Below, piece by piece: positions 31,897 to 41,286 of a DNA stretch of 64,000 bases. This DNA comes from Chondrus crispus (Eukaryota; Rhodophyta; Florideophyceae; Gigartinales; Gigartinaceae). The stretch lies in the NCBI RefSeq assembly GCF_000350225.1, contig NW_005178726.1:145437-209436 (forward strand), in the 5' to 3' direction. How positions within the stretch are numbered: position 1 is the first letter of the stretch; each line of letters opens with the position of its first letter. A program made the position numbers and the translations under genes. The notes under the pieces were generated by a model. That model was not told the DNA's origin. It searched no databases and saw only the letters and a list, made by a program, of their open reading frames with translations.

Positions 31897-32277
31897 ATGC
31901 ACCCGACGGACCGCCGCCCGCCGCTGCCCATCGACATCAAGCCGGTCCAGAAGCCCACCGCCACCTACGAGCTGGATGACTCCCCGCCCATCGAGCCGCA
32001 CATCGTCATGCAGATGGGCGGCATCCCGTACGCAGACCTGTGCAAGGAAAAGGTCCGTGAGGCCTTCAAGGAGATGAAGAAGAACGAGCACATGGCCAAG
32101 GGCGAGTTTGACCAACAAGAAGCAACAAGTGGCGGGAGCAGAGCCGAAAACCTCACTCTCCCTTGCCACACGCGCGTTTCAAGCTCCTGCCCCCGAAAAT
32201 CCGCGCATACAAAAGATCGAAAATCCAATCGGCACTGTCCCGTGAACTACTCAGAACAGCCAATGGTTTGGCCATGA
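31897..32277 (+). CDS. Small hypothetical protein (doubtful)
   Basis: 126 aa from the ATG at 31897; the frame is open back to about 31736. The first 70 residues look like real protein (IDIKPVQKPTATYELDDSPPIEPHIVMQMGG, then GIPYADLCKEKVREAFKEMKKNEHMAKG, an amphipathic helix). The last 55 residues are Ser/Arg-rich and less convincing, so a splice donor may have been read through. No family recognised. Confidence 0.3.
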   Translation: MHPTDRRPPLPIDIKPVQKPTATYELDDSPPIEPHIVMQMGGIPYADLCKEKVREAFKEMKKNEHMAKGEFDQQEATSGGSRAENLTLPCHTRVSSSCPRKSAHTKDRKSNRHCPVNYSEQPMVWP

Positions 32278-32680
32278 ACAATGTGGCGGCGGGCCACGTC
32301 CAAACGACCGGCTCATATTGCTCACCTGGGGCGCAGCGTGAGATTCGTGTGCCGTGGAGATACACAAAGAGCCAAACAGTGGCTCCCTTGCCGTTTTCAG
32401 CCTCGTGCCAGCGCCCGCCGCCCATCGCCGCGCCTCCGCGCCTCCGCCCATCGCGCCCATCGCTTGCTTGCCGAGGCCCACCGCCACCTCGGCCGTCGCA
32501 ACGGTTCAAACAGCACCAATCGAGCACGGTCATCGGCCGAAGGGAGAGGGCGTCCTCACCAAGCGGCCTCACAACGCGACAGCATTCCCGCCGCGCTGGA
32601 AGACGAACAAGGCGTCGATAGCCAGGACGGCTGCTCGGCGTTCTATGCAGCCTAAGTTACTAGCATTTCCAATTGCAATC

Positions 32681-34614
32681 ATGAATCAATACATCTTCTT
32701 TGCCCTATCGGCGCTCCTTGCGGCTTCCGTCGAAGGCAAGAAGCATGTGATGTCTGTAAGGTGACCGTGAACGACCGCGTCGAAAACGCTCAAGGAGTTC
32801 GCGAGATTTCGACCGAAGCCGACCTTCTCATGCCCGTTGTCCCGTGGGAGGAACTTACCGCTGATGGAGTGACCGTCGACGTCTGTACATTGCACCGAAT
32901 CAAGTTCGTTGGCCCTGTTGATGCGGAAGACTTTGAAGAGGGCAACGTGCTCACTTGCCCTAAAGACGACCACGCTTCCCTGGGGTGCCCTGAACCACCT
33001 GTGAAGGACGAGCTCAACGTTCTGGACGAGGTAGTCTTCCGCAAGATCGTGATGGTCACGATTTTTAAGGGCGGCGTGCACGTGAAAACGAGGTACGTTT
33101 CCGGTGCCGATGTCGCGCCGCACGTGGCCGTGCACGTTGGGGAGCTGGTCAACCCAGCTTCCCGCATCATGGAGTCCAGGAAGAGTATTCTGGAGATGAA
33201 GGCGGTGGCTAGGGTTAACGACATTGGTATCACGGCCTTCGATGAAGACGGAAGCACCGAGGTCGTGCCGGGCATGGACCTTACCTGGGGAATCAAGGCG
33301 ACAGCTGGAGTGTGCGAATTCGACTTCGATCGCTTCCCACCCAAGGCGACATGGGAACAAAGGGTGAGGGTGGAGGCGTCAGGGTCTGTCTCAGCGGCGG
33401 CATCGTTCTCAAACAATCAATCTGGTGAGCTTTTCAATGTTCCCATTCTAGGGGCTGGTTTTGAGAAGAAAATCTTCCTTGTCGGAACGATCCGCTTTGG
33501 ATTGTTCGCCAGTGTGGATTACGAACTCTCTCTCATGGCTTCGGCTTCAGCGGTGGCTTCCTTTTCTGCGACTTATGAAACTGGTCAAAAAGTTGAGGTC
33601 AGTCTCATCGGGTTTGACCCCGAGTCCTTGGCCTCTTCAGGCGAAGGCGGCACTGGTGATCTGGTGTTTACCGGACCGACTGTCGACTTGGATCTGAGCG
33701 TGGAGGGATTCGTCGGCGTTCGGCCTGCCATCACGGCCGACCTGTCTCTTCCAATCATCGGCGACGCATCCGCAGAGGTGTGCGCAACTGTCGGCCTGCA
33801 GTTGGACGCCAACTATCAAGACCCTGCCTTCCCACCGACGTCCGGGGGGTTAACTCTTGGCACCTGTGATGCTTGTCATTTTGTGGAGGGCACTCTCGAC
33901 TTGGTGGGCAAAGACCTCACCGTGGAGGGCAAAGTTCCCGTCTTCGGGAGCAAGACCATCGTCATCGACGACCTTTTCCTCGACGAAAATCTTGGCACCG
34001 TGTGCGCATTCGAGACGACCTGTCCGACGGAAGCAGGAACGACGGTGGCGCCTCCGACGGTAGCAGGAACGACGGTTGCTCCTCCGACGGTGGCAGCCAC
34101 GACTGCGGCGCCGCCGACGGTGGCGGTAACTACTCTAGCGCCGCCAACAGTGTCGCCGATGACGACGGCGGCTACTACGGTTGCAGCTACGACAAGCACC
34201 GCAGCGACGACCGCGACGGCAGCAGCCCCGGCAACGACCGCTACGACAGCAGCCCCGGCAACGGCAGCAATCACGGCCGCCACGACGTTGGCCACGGACC
34301 CACCGTCAACGACGATGGCGACGACCCCCCCTACGACAGCGTCACCGGCGACGACGATGATGCCCTCGTCCTGCATGGCCTTCGGTGTCGTCGGAACGTG
34401 CGTGCCGACAGGCGAGTGCGCCGCGATGGGCTCGTTCTCCGAGGCAGGGCTGTGCCCTGGACCGGCAGATATCCAGTGCTGCGTGCCAAACTTCGGCGCT
34501 TGCTTCTCGGGAGAAACTGGGCGCACGGGGACGTGCACGAAATCGTGCGGTTCGGGGACTGTGGAACTTGGACTTTGCCCTGGCGATGGGTCTATCACGT
34601 GTTGCCTTTTGTAG
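32681..34614 (+). CDS. Secreted mucin-like protein with Cys-repeat C-terminus (frame break after signal peptide)
   Basis: The ATG at 32681 starts a clear signal peptide (MNQYIFFALSALLAASVEG) in one frame. The mature protein lies in the next frame: open well before 32761 and reading ...CDVCKVTVNDRV. A single missing base near 32741 would join them; a true mutation, a sequencing error or a tiny splice are all possible. The main ORF (at least 617 aa) has about 440 residues of beta-rich sequence without a recognised fold, then a Thr/Ala/Pro linker with APPTVA repeats (probably O-glycosylated). Two Cys-rich repeats of the pattern C-x-...-GxC-...-GLCPG-...-CC close the protein. Such repeats occur in secreted algal and fungal proteins. 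Confidence 0.65.
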
Positions 34615-35444
34615 TGCTGTAGCTTGTAAAATGGGTTTGTTCCGTCTACGTAAGTGATTTGGTGAGTGCATTGGAGAGGAAGGTTGGCGGATTAAGGGAG
34701 GCGACGTCTCCCGGCCTTATTCAGTGGAATGAACCCGGATGACTTGACCAGTGGGCAGAGTGGGAGCCTGGAATGCAGACGAGAGCAACCCAGCGGCAGT
34801 TCCAGTTCCAGTTCAGCTGGGGGTCTTTATGTATAGTATAGCTCTTCCAACGACCCTCCTCTTCGGTGATACAGCGCAGTGCTGTGCATATTGTACCACA
34901 GCGTGTACAATGCAGCTTGATTATGTATATGCATTGATGTATGGCGATCTTGACTTGTTCCAGCAGACAGTGCTTCCGTATAGCTACTCAGAACTGCCTG
35001 CTGAACTGTGAGGGCTTCTCATGATCTGAGAGCATTCCTGCCTTTGAAGCAATCAACAAAAAAGGCACTACATAAACGCTCGCCGCATGAAGAGCTGGTT
35101 ACATTCTCCACCTAAGGTTCGACGTTGCAATCCGGTCGCAGGACTCGGACACACCAAAGAAAAGCGAGGCCAGAAAGGGAGACGTAACACGACGGCTGCC
35201 GCAGAGGGTACCTTACAGCTCTGGCGGCGTGGGACGGCCGCCTTACATGGCGCTTTGGCCGATGTCTCGCAAGCCGCGACCGCCAATGCCAGGGGCGCGG
35301 CGCTCGCTAATGCCAGGGATTAAAATGCAACCTCCCCCGAGTGCGCCACACGCGCCAAGGGTGCGGCGCTCGCTGATGCCAGGGGCGAAGATCCAACCTG
35401 CTCCGGGCGCGTCAGACGCGAAAGCAACGTCTCGTCCCAGGTCC
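34615..35444. other. Intergenic, no gene seen
   Basis: Holds a short pair of imperfect repeats near 35270-35400 (GGCGCTCGCTRATGCCAGGG). No gene supported. Confidence 0.45.
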
Positions 35445-36717
35445 ATCACTCTCATGTACCCTTCCATCTCTTCTGCAACTCCTCCTTCTTCGCCGTGAGC
35501 AGCTCCCTCCTCGCGACGGTAGCAACCCGTTCGGCAATGCGGTCCTTTCCCGCTTCCTCCGCCTGGCCGACCCTTCTCTCCCTCTCTTCCAACTTGCGCA
35601 CCCACGCATGTAGCCTCCCCTGCTCGACGCCCGAGTACTTCAAGCTGGCGAAGAAGGAGCGGGAGGGGCGGGGGATGAACACGAGCAGCGTGAGGGCTTC
35701 TTGGAATTGACAGGGACTTTAACTAGCTCCCTCACTTCAGCCACGCGCAAATGTTTTGCTTCATCTCCGCCAAGGAGACGAAGCACATCTTCGGTTAATG
35801 CGAACGGATACCTTGAAGCGCTATCATGGACAATACCACGGTTGCAGTCCAGCGCAACGCAATGATCTACAATTCCGTGTTCCACTATTCGGACTATCCA
35901 CACGCCTTGATTATGGTGCGCAAGCCACTTGAAAGGATTTGCATCGAACGCCTTCTTCACAGCTTTAGGAACTCGGCGCACTGATAGTTGAGCGGGAATT
36001 TGGTGAACCAGAGAAAAGAGTTGCTTGAGTGTTTTGATCTTCATCGGATGCTTCCGAAGGTACTTGTCGACGCTTGTTCCTCCTGTGGTACCATATAGCG
36101 CACAAGTGCCGTTGGACAGCGCAGCCGACACGCATGAATCGTCGTTGCTGCGCACGAGGTTCGGGCCATACTGGTGCACCTCAAACCTTCTTGATCCAGT
36201 GATTTGACCGCGTGCCCCAATACCACCGATGAGTATCGGCACACCGCGATGGGCCATCATCCACGCATACAGTCGACGGAACATCTCTTGCAAAAACTTT
36301 CTCTTGCGCGGCAAGTCGTTGGTACCATCATCTATAGCGTTTAATAGAGCCTGCATCGTGTGAAGGGATAGTGTAATCGAATTGGCATCGATAGGCCAGA
36401 AACTTTCGTCACCGCCTGTCAATCCGGCGGCAGCGTACAAAACGCCGTCTTGCATTTTGTGGCCGCTTGCCCCTTGTCGGCCATCACCAATCATCACCCT
36501 GTCAATCGCCCAGCTCATGGTGTCCAAGAATACTAGGAATGTTGCACCTCCCCGGAGATCTGCACAAACTTCCGTTCTTAATGGACACGCGTGAGATGGG
36601 CGCCGGGCTCTTTGGTGCGGGTTCCGGGTCACTTGGAGACGCGGCCGTGGTGCACCGTGCTAGAGGCAGGGTGAGCAAGGCGATGAAGAAGACGGGTGAG
36701 GGCATTGCGGCGAGATG
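35445..36717 (-). pseudogene. Broken secreted papain-fold-like protein gene
   Basis: Three frames together look like one gene. 36717 to about 36600: signal peptide from the ATG MPSPVFFIALLTLPLA. Then, shifted +1, about 36600-35640 codes a 300-residue domain with NDDSCVSAALSN, DHCVALD and VHDSASRYP, the Cys-His-Asp order of papain-like or OTU-like hydrolases. Then, shifted -1, about 35700-35452 codes a coiled coil (RLHAWVRKLEERERRV, AKKEELQKRW). No consensus introns of the local size explain the first shift, so mutation is likely; a short intron before the coil is possible. Function is not known; the neighbouring GGGYGAC cluster ties it to mobile DNA. Residues are motif-level evidence only. 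Confidence 0.5.
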
Positions 36718-37805
36718 TGCGCGGGGGGGAGCTGGGGAACGTAGACGCCGAAAAATGGCGGGTTCAGAAGGCGGAACGTACGCCGCGTGACCGCGCGTCA
36801 CCGTATGCCACTGTGGTGGGCACTGGGCGGCCTCTATAGCCACACTATATTGTTTCAGTTTTGAGAGCGCTTTATCCAGCGCGAAACCGTGCGTTGGCGT
36901 GCTTTTATAGGGGTGACATTAAAACAATCATGCATTTCTAGGGCGACTTTTCTAACATTTAGGTCTCTGCCGAAATGCCACGATGGTATACGTTTTTATG
37001 GGGTGACATCCCCGAATATGAGTTTGTCGGAGGTGACTTTACGATCGTTTTTCTGTCACCCTAGAAAACGTGCATTGTCACCCCCTGAAAAGGACACCAT
37101 GGACCAAAATCACCCTACTAGCAAAGCACTTTTTAGTAGTGTCGCCCTATAAAAACCCCCACCGCATTGAAATCGCCCCACGTAGATTTCACTTTGGCCG
37201 GGTGTCGCCCCAAAATCTACACTTTGACCCAAAAAAAAATGATGAGTCATCAGTGCACGAGCTGCTCCATATCTCCTCTCGATACGTACAGTATCCGCTC
37301 TTCAAAAGCCATTTCAGGCATTTCGCAACACATCCTCTGGGATACCGGCGAACATGGAGGCACCAGCAGGCAACATTTTGAAGTGGAACCACCTTTTCAG
37401 TCCCCCAAATGTGCCAAGACATCGCTGCCTGGCCTTCCTGTATTGTATCTACAGAAACCCATGCACGTCACTCTCACTTTTGTGCTTTTCTTTTCTACTC
37501 GTTCTGTATTGCTGGCAACCATGGCCATTCATAAACTCACTCCCACTCACAAACCTTTCATGCAATGACCAATGCTGCTTGCACCTACCATCATTCATAT
37601 ACCAATTCCCAAGACGCTGTGGCCCGGAACATCGGAAAGCATCAAGCCCTCAGTGTCGTATACTATTTCGTTTCTGCCATCTGTCAAGTTTCAACCCGGC
37701 GAGTCACATCTCGCTAAAATGTATCCTCCTTCCATTTCCTCCTTCCCTCCCTCCTTCCCTCCCTCTTCCCCTCCCTCTCTTCCATTGCAACATCACTCAA
37801 TCGCT
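36718..37805. other. Repeat cluster and flank, no gene
   Basis: The GGGYGAC cluster occupies 36905-37212. After that the DNA is pyrimidine-rich, with a CCCTCCTTCCCTCC-type tract near 37735-37785 shortly before the copine-like gene. Confidence 0.45.
36905..37212. repeat. GGGYGAC motif cluster (right), with orientation switch
   Basis: Forward copies at about 36909, 36940, 37000 and 37031. Inverted copies (GTCRCCC or ATCRCCC) at about 37055, 37077, 37110, 37141, 37171 and 37204. Many share a TTTTTAT or TTTTCT lead-in before AGGG. The switch in orientation near 37045 makes an overall inverted layout. Sequences match the left cluster (for example CGTTTTCT-AGGG). Confidence 0.6.
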
Positions 37806-37960
37806 ATGCCCAAAAAATTTCTGTGCGCTGCGGTGAGTAAAAACTGAATGGCTACCTTGCTTTATTCTTTGAGATACACATCTAGTTGCACTTCCAGATA
37901 AGCCATTTCCACCAACTTGCTTGGCACTGCTGTCCTGCCTGTGGGGTCGCCGCCCGAAAG

Positions 37961-38839
37961 ATGGACGACTATGTCAGTGCTTTATCTCCCGAGCAAGCCC
38001 TTTTCGTAAACGCAGCATATGCAAGAGGATCAAAACTAGAGATGAGCCTCGCCTGCTCCAACGTTCCAAAAATGGATGTCCTGTCTAACAGTGACCCCTT
38101 CTGTGTCGTGTACTCGCGTGACGGTTCTGACGACTGGGAAACCTTGGGATCCACGGAGACCATCGTTGATACCCATACGTGCAGTTGGACCACAAAGTTC
38201 TTCATTGACGTTAAGAGACTCTGTTCTGAGTTTCGCTTTGAAGTGTACGATAGAGACTCCCCACGAGACAAGCTCAAAGATCATGATTATATCGGATTCG
38301 TTGAAGGAAACCATATCATGTCCATTGTGGAAAGCCAGAAGAGCACGGCCAAGTATCCGATTTCCCGACCGGGCTCGAAATTTTCTTTCGGCGTCTTGTC
38401 TATCACCCTCGACTGGCTGGAAACACCTGTTGGCAACTTTGACCTCACGTTCGATATAAATGTGGAGTACTCCGTGCGGGCCAAGATGTATTTCCAGGTC
38501 ATGAGAAAGATGCCACAAGATAATCACTACGTGCCCGTGTTTCGGTCTGCCTTGCTGCGAAAGAACGACTCACAGTTCGAGAGAATGACAATCAACTTGA
38601 CTCAACTATGCGCCGGTAGCGTTGAAAGGACTTTCCGCATTGAGCTGTTTCAATTCAATTCAATGGGTAGAAGTAAACTCCTCGGCTTTGTCCGCACCTG
38701 CGTGCAAGAATTAGTAGCCACGGCAGTCGTTACCAAGATGAAGTGGAATTCCGGTAGCAATGGATTTGATCATGCTACAGTGTTAGTGGCACCGCGAGTG
38801 GACTTGGAGAAGGGGTATCTAATTACTATGAAAGAATAA
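37961..38839 (+). CDS. Copine-like protein with two C2 domains, no vWA domain
   Basis: 292 aa from the ATG at 37961. C2A (about 15-135) has copine signatures: LEMSLACSNVPKMDVLSNSDPF, a W-x-GSTETI segment and FRFEVYDRDS. C2B (about 150-285) has FRSALLRKNDSQFERMTINLTQLC and FRIELFQFNSMGRSKLLGF. Copines bind phospholipid in response to Ca2+; C2A retains several Asp ligands, C2B few. The C-terminal von Willebrand A domain of copines is missing: the ORF ends soon after C2B. A possible 5' exon, ATG 37806-37832 with donor GTGAGT and acceptor CAG at 37897, would add 30 residues in frame (65-nt intron). Confidence 0.78.
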   Translation: MDDYVSALSPEQALFVNAAYARGSKLEMSLACSNVPKMDVLSNSDPFCVVYSRDGSDDWETLGSTETIVDTHTCSWTTKFFIDVKRLCSEFRFEVYDRDSPRDKLKDHDYIGFVEGNHIMSIVESQKSTAKYPISRPGSKFSFGVLSITLDWLETPVGNFDLTFDINVEYSVRAKMYFQVMRKMPQDNHYVPVFRSALLRKNDSQFERMTINLTQLCAGSVERTFRIELFQFNSMGRSKLLGFVRTCVQELVATAVVTKMKWNSGSNGFDHATVLVAPRVDLEKGYLITMKE

Positions 38840-39286
38840 GTTGACACAAGAGTGACGAGAACAGTAATGCACTGATATGCATGTGCTGTCGATTTCGATT
38901 TCACCTCAAATGGAAAAAGCTTCAAGCTGCCCGACGTCAGTCAGAACATGTATTCTCTCTAGCCAGCAAGGCCTGCGCGATGAAATCTCCTGTGCAAGAT
39001 TCGCTTCCCGCCATGACAGGCACTTGCAGCCCAGCCACACCTGACGTGCAAGAACTGATGGGGTGATAGACACTGGGTCGTCAATAGCGTTGCCGTGAAA
39101 AGAAAAGTCTACATGGAAATATGCATCACGAAGCTTTACAACCAAAATGCGACCTTACGATAAAATGACTGCTTCCGCGAGCCGGCAAGAACCTAAAGAA
39201 CCGCGAACGAACTCGAGCACCTTTGCTCTTGGCCCGAAGTTTTATGTACAGTTTCTCGATGTGTTACTTTTCTGACTCTTCAGTGC
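38840..39286. other. Intergenic between convergent genes
   Basis: 3' flanks of the copine-like and GT34 genes; no gene or repeat seen. Confidence 0.5.
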
Positions 39287-40873
39287 TCATTGCATCTTCG
39301 ACACCTTCCGTCCCTTCTTCCGCCACGCATATACCAAGCCGCCGATAGCCGACGAGGACAACCCTATCAGCAAGAGCCGACCCCACCAAGGCCACGGTTC
39401 ATCCGCACCGACGGCGTCATCTGCGGCTTCGTCATCATCATCGTCGTCATCGTCATCATCATCGAGCTCCTTCTTAGCCTTGATAGCCGCAAGGTGTTCC
39501 GCATCGTGATCAACCTCTGGTGGCTCGTGGTGATGTATGTTGTGGTGGTGTTCTTCATCTGAATCCTTGTTTTCTTCTGTTTTCGGAATGCCGTCTTTTG
39601 CAGTGCCGTCGAGATGGACTTCGTGATCATGCAAGGCAGCCGGCGGCAGCGGCGGCATGTCTTGCCCTGCAGGCGGGTGCACCGGCAGTGGCAGCGCACG
39701 TCTCTTAATATCCCAACCCGGGACGTCATATTTGTCCTTCCAATCCCCCAGCCAGTAGTACCGGAGACCAACATGTCGATAACGATTCGGATATGACATA
39801 GATCCAAGGGTCTCGTTGAGCAAAATCCTCCGCGGATCCTCCGGTTTGCAGCTATGCTGGCGCTGGCCTGCGTTCACCGCGCACGTCGCAGAGTAATAAT
39901 TAAGTAGTTTGGTAGACCTGAAAAAGGCCTTGATATCCTCGACATCGTCCACCATTGAGAGGATGTCGAACTGGTTGGCGATGGCGAACAGGCCGGGCTC
40001 CGTAGCTTCGTAAAGCTTCCCAGCCATGTGAAGGAGAAAATCGCCTGGGCGGTATTCTTCCGTGTAGACGTTCATAGCGTACTTGGGAACGACTTTGACG
40101 TGGGCGTCGCGCTCACGCGCGGAGAGGTTGTTCAAATGATCTTGGAAACTGCTTTGGTCCAGGGCGCGGGCAGTGTCGAACTTGCGGGCGTCGTAGACCT
40201 GGTGCAGGAAGTTTTTCATCCAGTCGGAACATTTGAAAAGTATCATTCCGGCATTGAGCATCTGTGATGGGGATAGGACGAAAAGTGTAGCGAAAAGAAG
40301 ATGAGTCAGACGCAAGGCATGAAAAAGAGTGGAAGAAGGCGCAAGATTGCGATAAAAAAAACGTACGAGCCAGTCGTACGCAAGCATCATGTCATAGCCG
40401 TCATCAATAAGAGCCTCCAGCGGGATGGACTGATTGACGACCATGGCATCTGCATCGGACCATAGCAACCAGCCATCATCCCTCCCCTGGCACGCGGCGA
40501 TGGCCATTTTAATCTTTCCAAACGTGGGGGCTCTGGTATGGTCGATATCAAAACTGTCGTCTTTTGTCCAGCACTTGCCCTTGGCATCCGGGGTCCTGCC
40601 GTCGCACGAGGCCGGCTTGAGGACTCCCGATGTACGTCCCGGGACGGAGAGAACGAGATCGTAGCCGTGACGGCGGGCATATCGCCCCTTGTTCTCAGCG
40701 GTGAGGGCGCCGAGACGCCGGAAGAAGGAGACGTTGTCGTACATGTGGAGCAGGGCGATGGGGACGCGGCGAGGGGCGCCATTGGAGCCGAGCAGGGGGT
40801 CGAGGGGCTGCTTCGGGATAGGTAAGGCGATGAGACATGGGAGAAGGAGGAGGAATGGCGCTAAGCGCGCCAT
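39287..40873 (-). CDS. GT34-family (GMA12/MNN10-like) galactosyl/mannosyltransferase, 2 exons
   Basis: Predicted exons 40873-40367 and 40261-39287; 493 aa. A signal anchor (APFLLLLPCLIALP) opens a Golgi-type protein. The glycosyltransferase core has the metal-binding DAD (residues 140-142, WLLWSDADAM) and the NAGMILFKCSDW segment, and ends near YRHVGLRYYWLGDW. The unspliced ORF also carries 35 extra residues between YDWL and NAGM. These come from a 105-nt in-frame GTACGT...CACAG intron, and family members lack them. The C-terminus has His- and Asp-rich stretches and a membrane segment (RLLLIGLSSSAIGGLVYAW). GT34 enzymes add alpha-galactose or mannose to glycans. Confidence 0.85.
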   Translation of the reverse strand: MARLAPFLLLLPCLIALPIPKQPLDPLLGSNGAPRRVPIALLHMYDNVSFFRRLGALTAENKGRYARRHGYDLVLSVPGRTSGVLKPASCDGRTPDAKGKCWTKDDSFDIDHTRAPTFGKIKMAIAACQGRDDGWLLWSDADAMVVNQSIPLEALIDDGYDMMLAYDWLVRFFYRNLAPSSTLFHALRLTHLLFATLFVLSPSQMLNAGMILFKCSDWMKNFLHQVYDARKFDTARALDQSSFQDHLNNLSARERDAHVKVVPKYAMNVYTEEYRPGDFLLHMAGKLYEATEPGLFAIANQFDILSMVDDVEDIKAFFRSTKLLNYYSATCAVNAGQRQHSCKPEDPRRILLNETLGSMSYPNRYRHVGLRYYWLGDWKDKYDVPGWDIKRRALPLPVHPPAGQDMPPLPPAALHDHEVHLDGTAKDGIPKTEENKDSDEEHHHNIHHHEPPEVDHDAEHLAAIKAKKELDDDDDDDDDDDEAADDAVGADEPWPWWGRLLLIGLSSSAIGGLVYAWRKKGRKVSKMQ

Positions 40874-41286
40874 GATGCGGGGGCGCTTCGAGTTAGGGGG
40901 TGGAAGAAGAGCAAGTTGATTAGACGGTCGATGGGGAGGATTTTGCTTGCATGGTGTGTGAAGATGAGTGCAACTGGCTTCAAAAGTCCTTGCTTATTAT
41001 TATATATTCAAAGAGCGCACAGGGCTGACGAAGGATCAAGCATGGTGCATACAGTACCGTGCAGTTTGCAGTGTAAGCACACTTGTGCAAATAAAATGTC
41101 GTCATTGAAGTACAGCAATGCATCGTTCAAAATGAGGCTTCATAACGTGGACACGTGGACACGTGAAAGAGTTGGGAGTGTGCTCCCAACAGCACATTTT
41201 GCCGAGCTCGACCATCCTTGATCCTACCGCGCCTTTCGTTTTGTCTGACATCAAATGGGCCCCTGACCCGGCCATCCTCTCCGAAA
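40874..41286. other. Divergent promoter of GT34 and GuK genes
   Basis: About 410 bp, with a tandem CACGTG pair (annotated) and short TACAGT motifs near 41050. No ORF of interest. Confidence 0.5.
41146..41165. promoter_or_regulatory. Tandem CACGTG pair upstream of GuK fusion gene
   Basis: ACGTGGACACGTGGACACGTG: CACGTG at 41152-41157 and 41160-41165, 8 bp apart, about 120 bp before the ATG at 41287. Spacing close to one helical turn would place two bHLH/bZIP dimers side by side. Confidence 0.45.

Noticed and set aside
36905..37212. Regularly spaced short repeats resembling a CRISPR array
   Set aside because: Repeat core is only about 7-15 bp, spacing is irregular, orientation switches, and the genome is eukaryotic.
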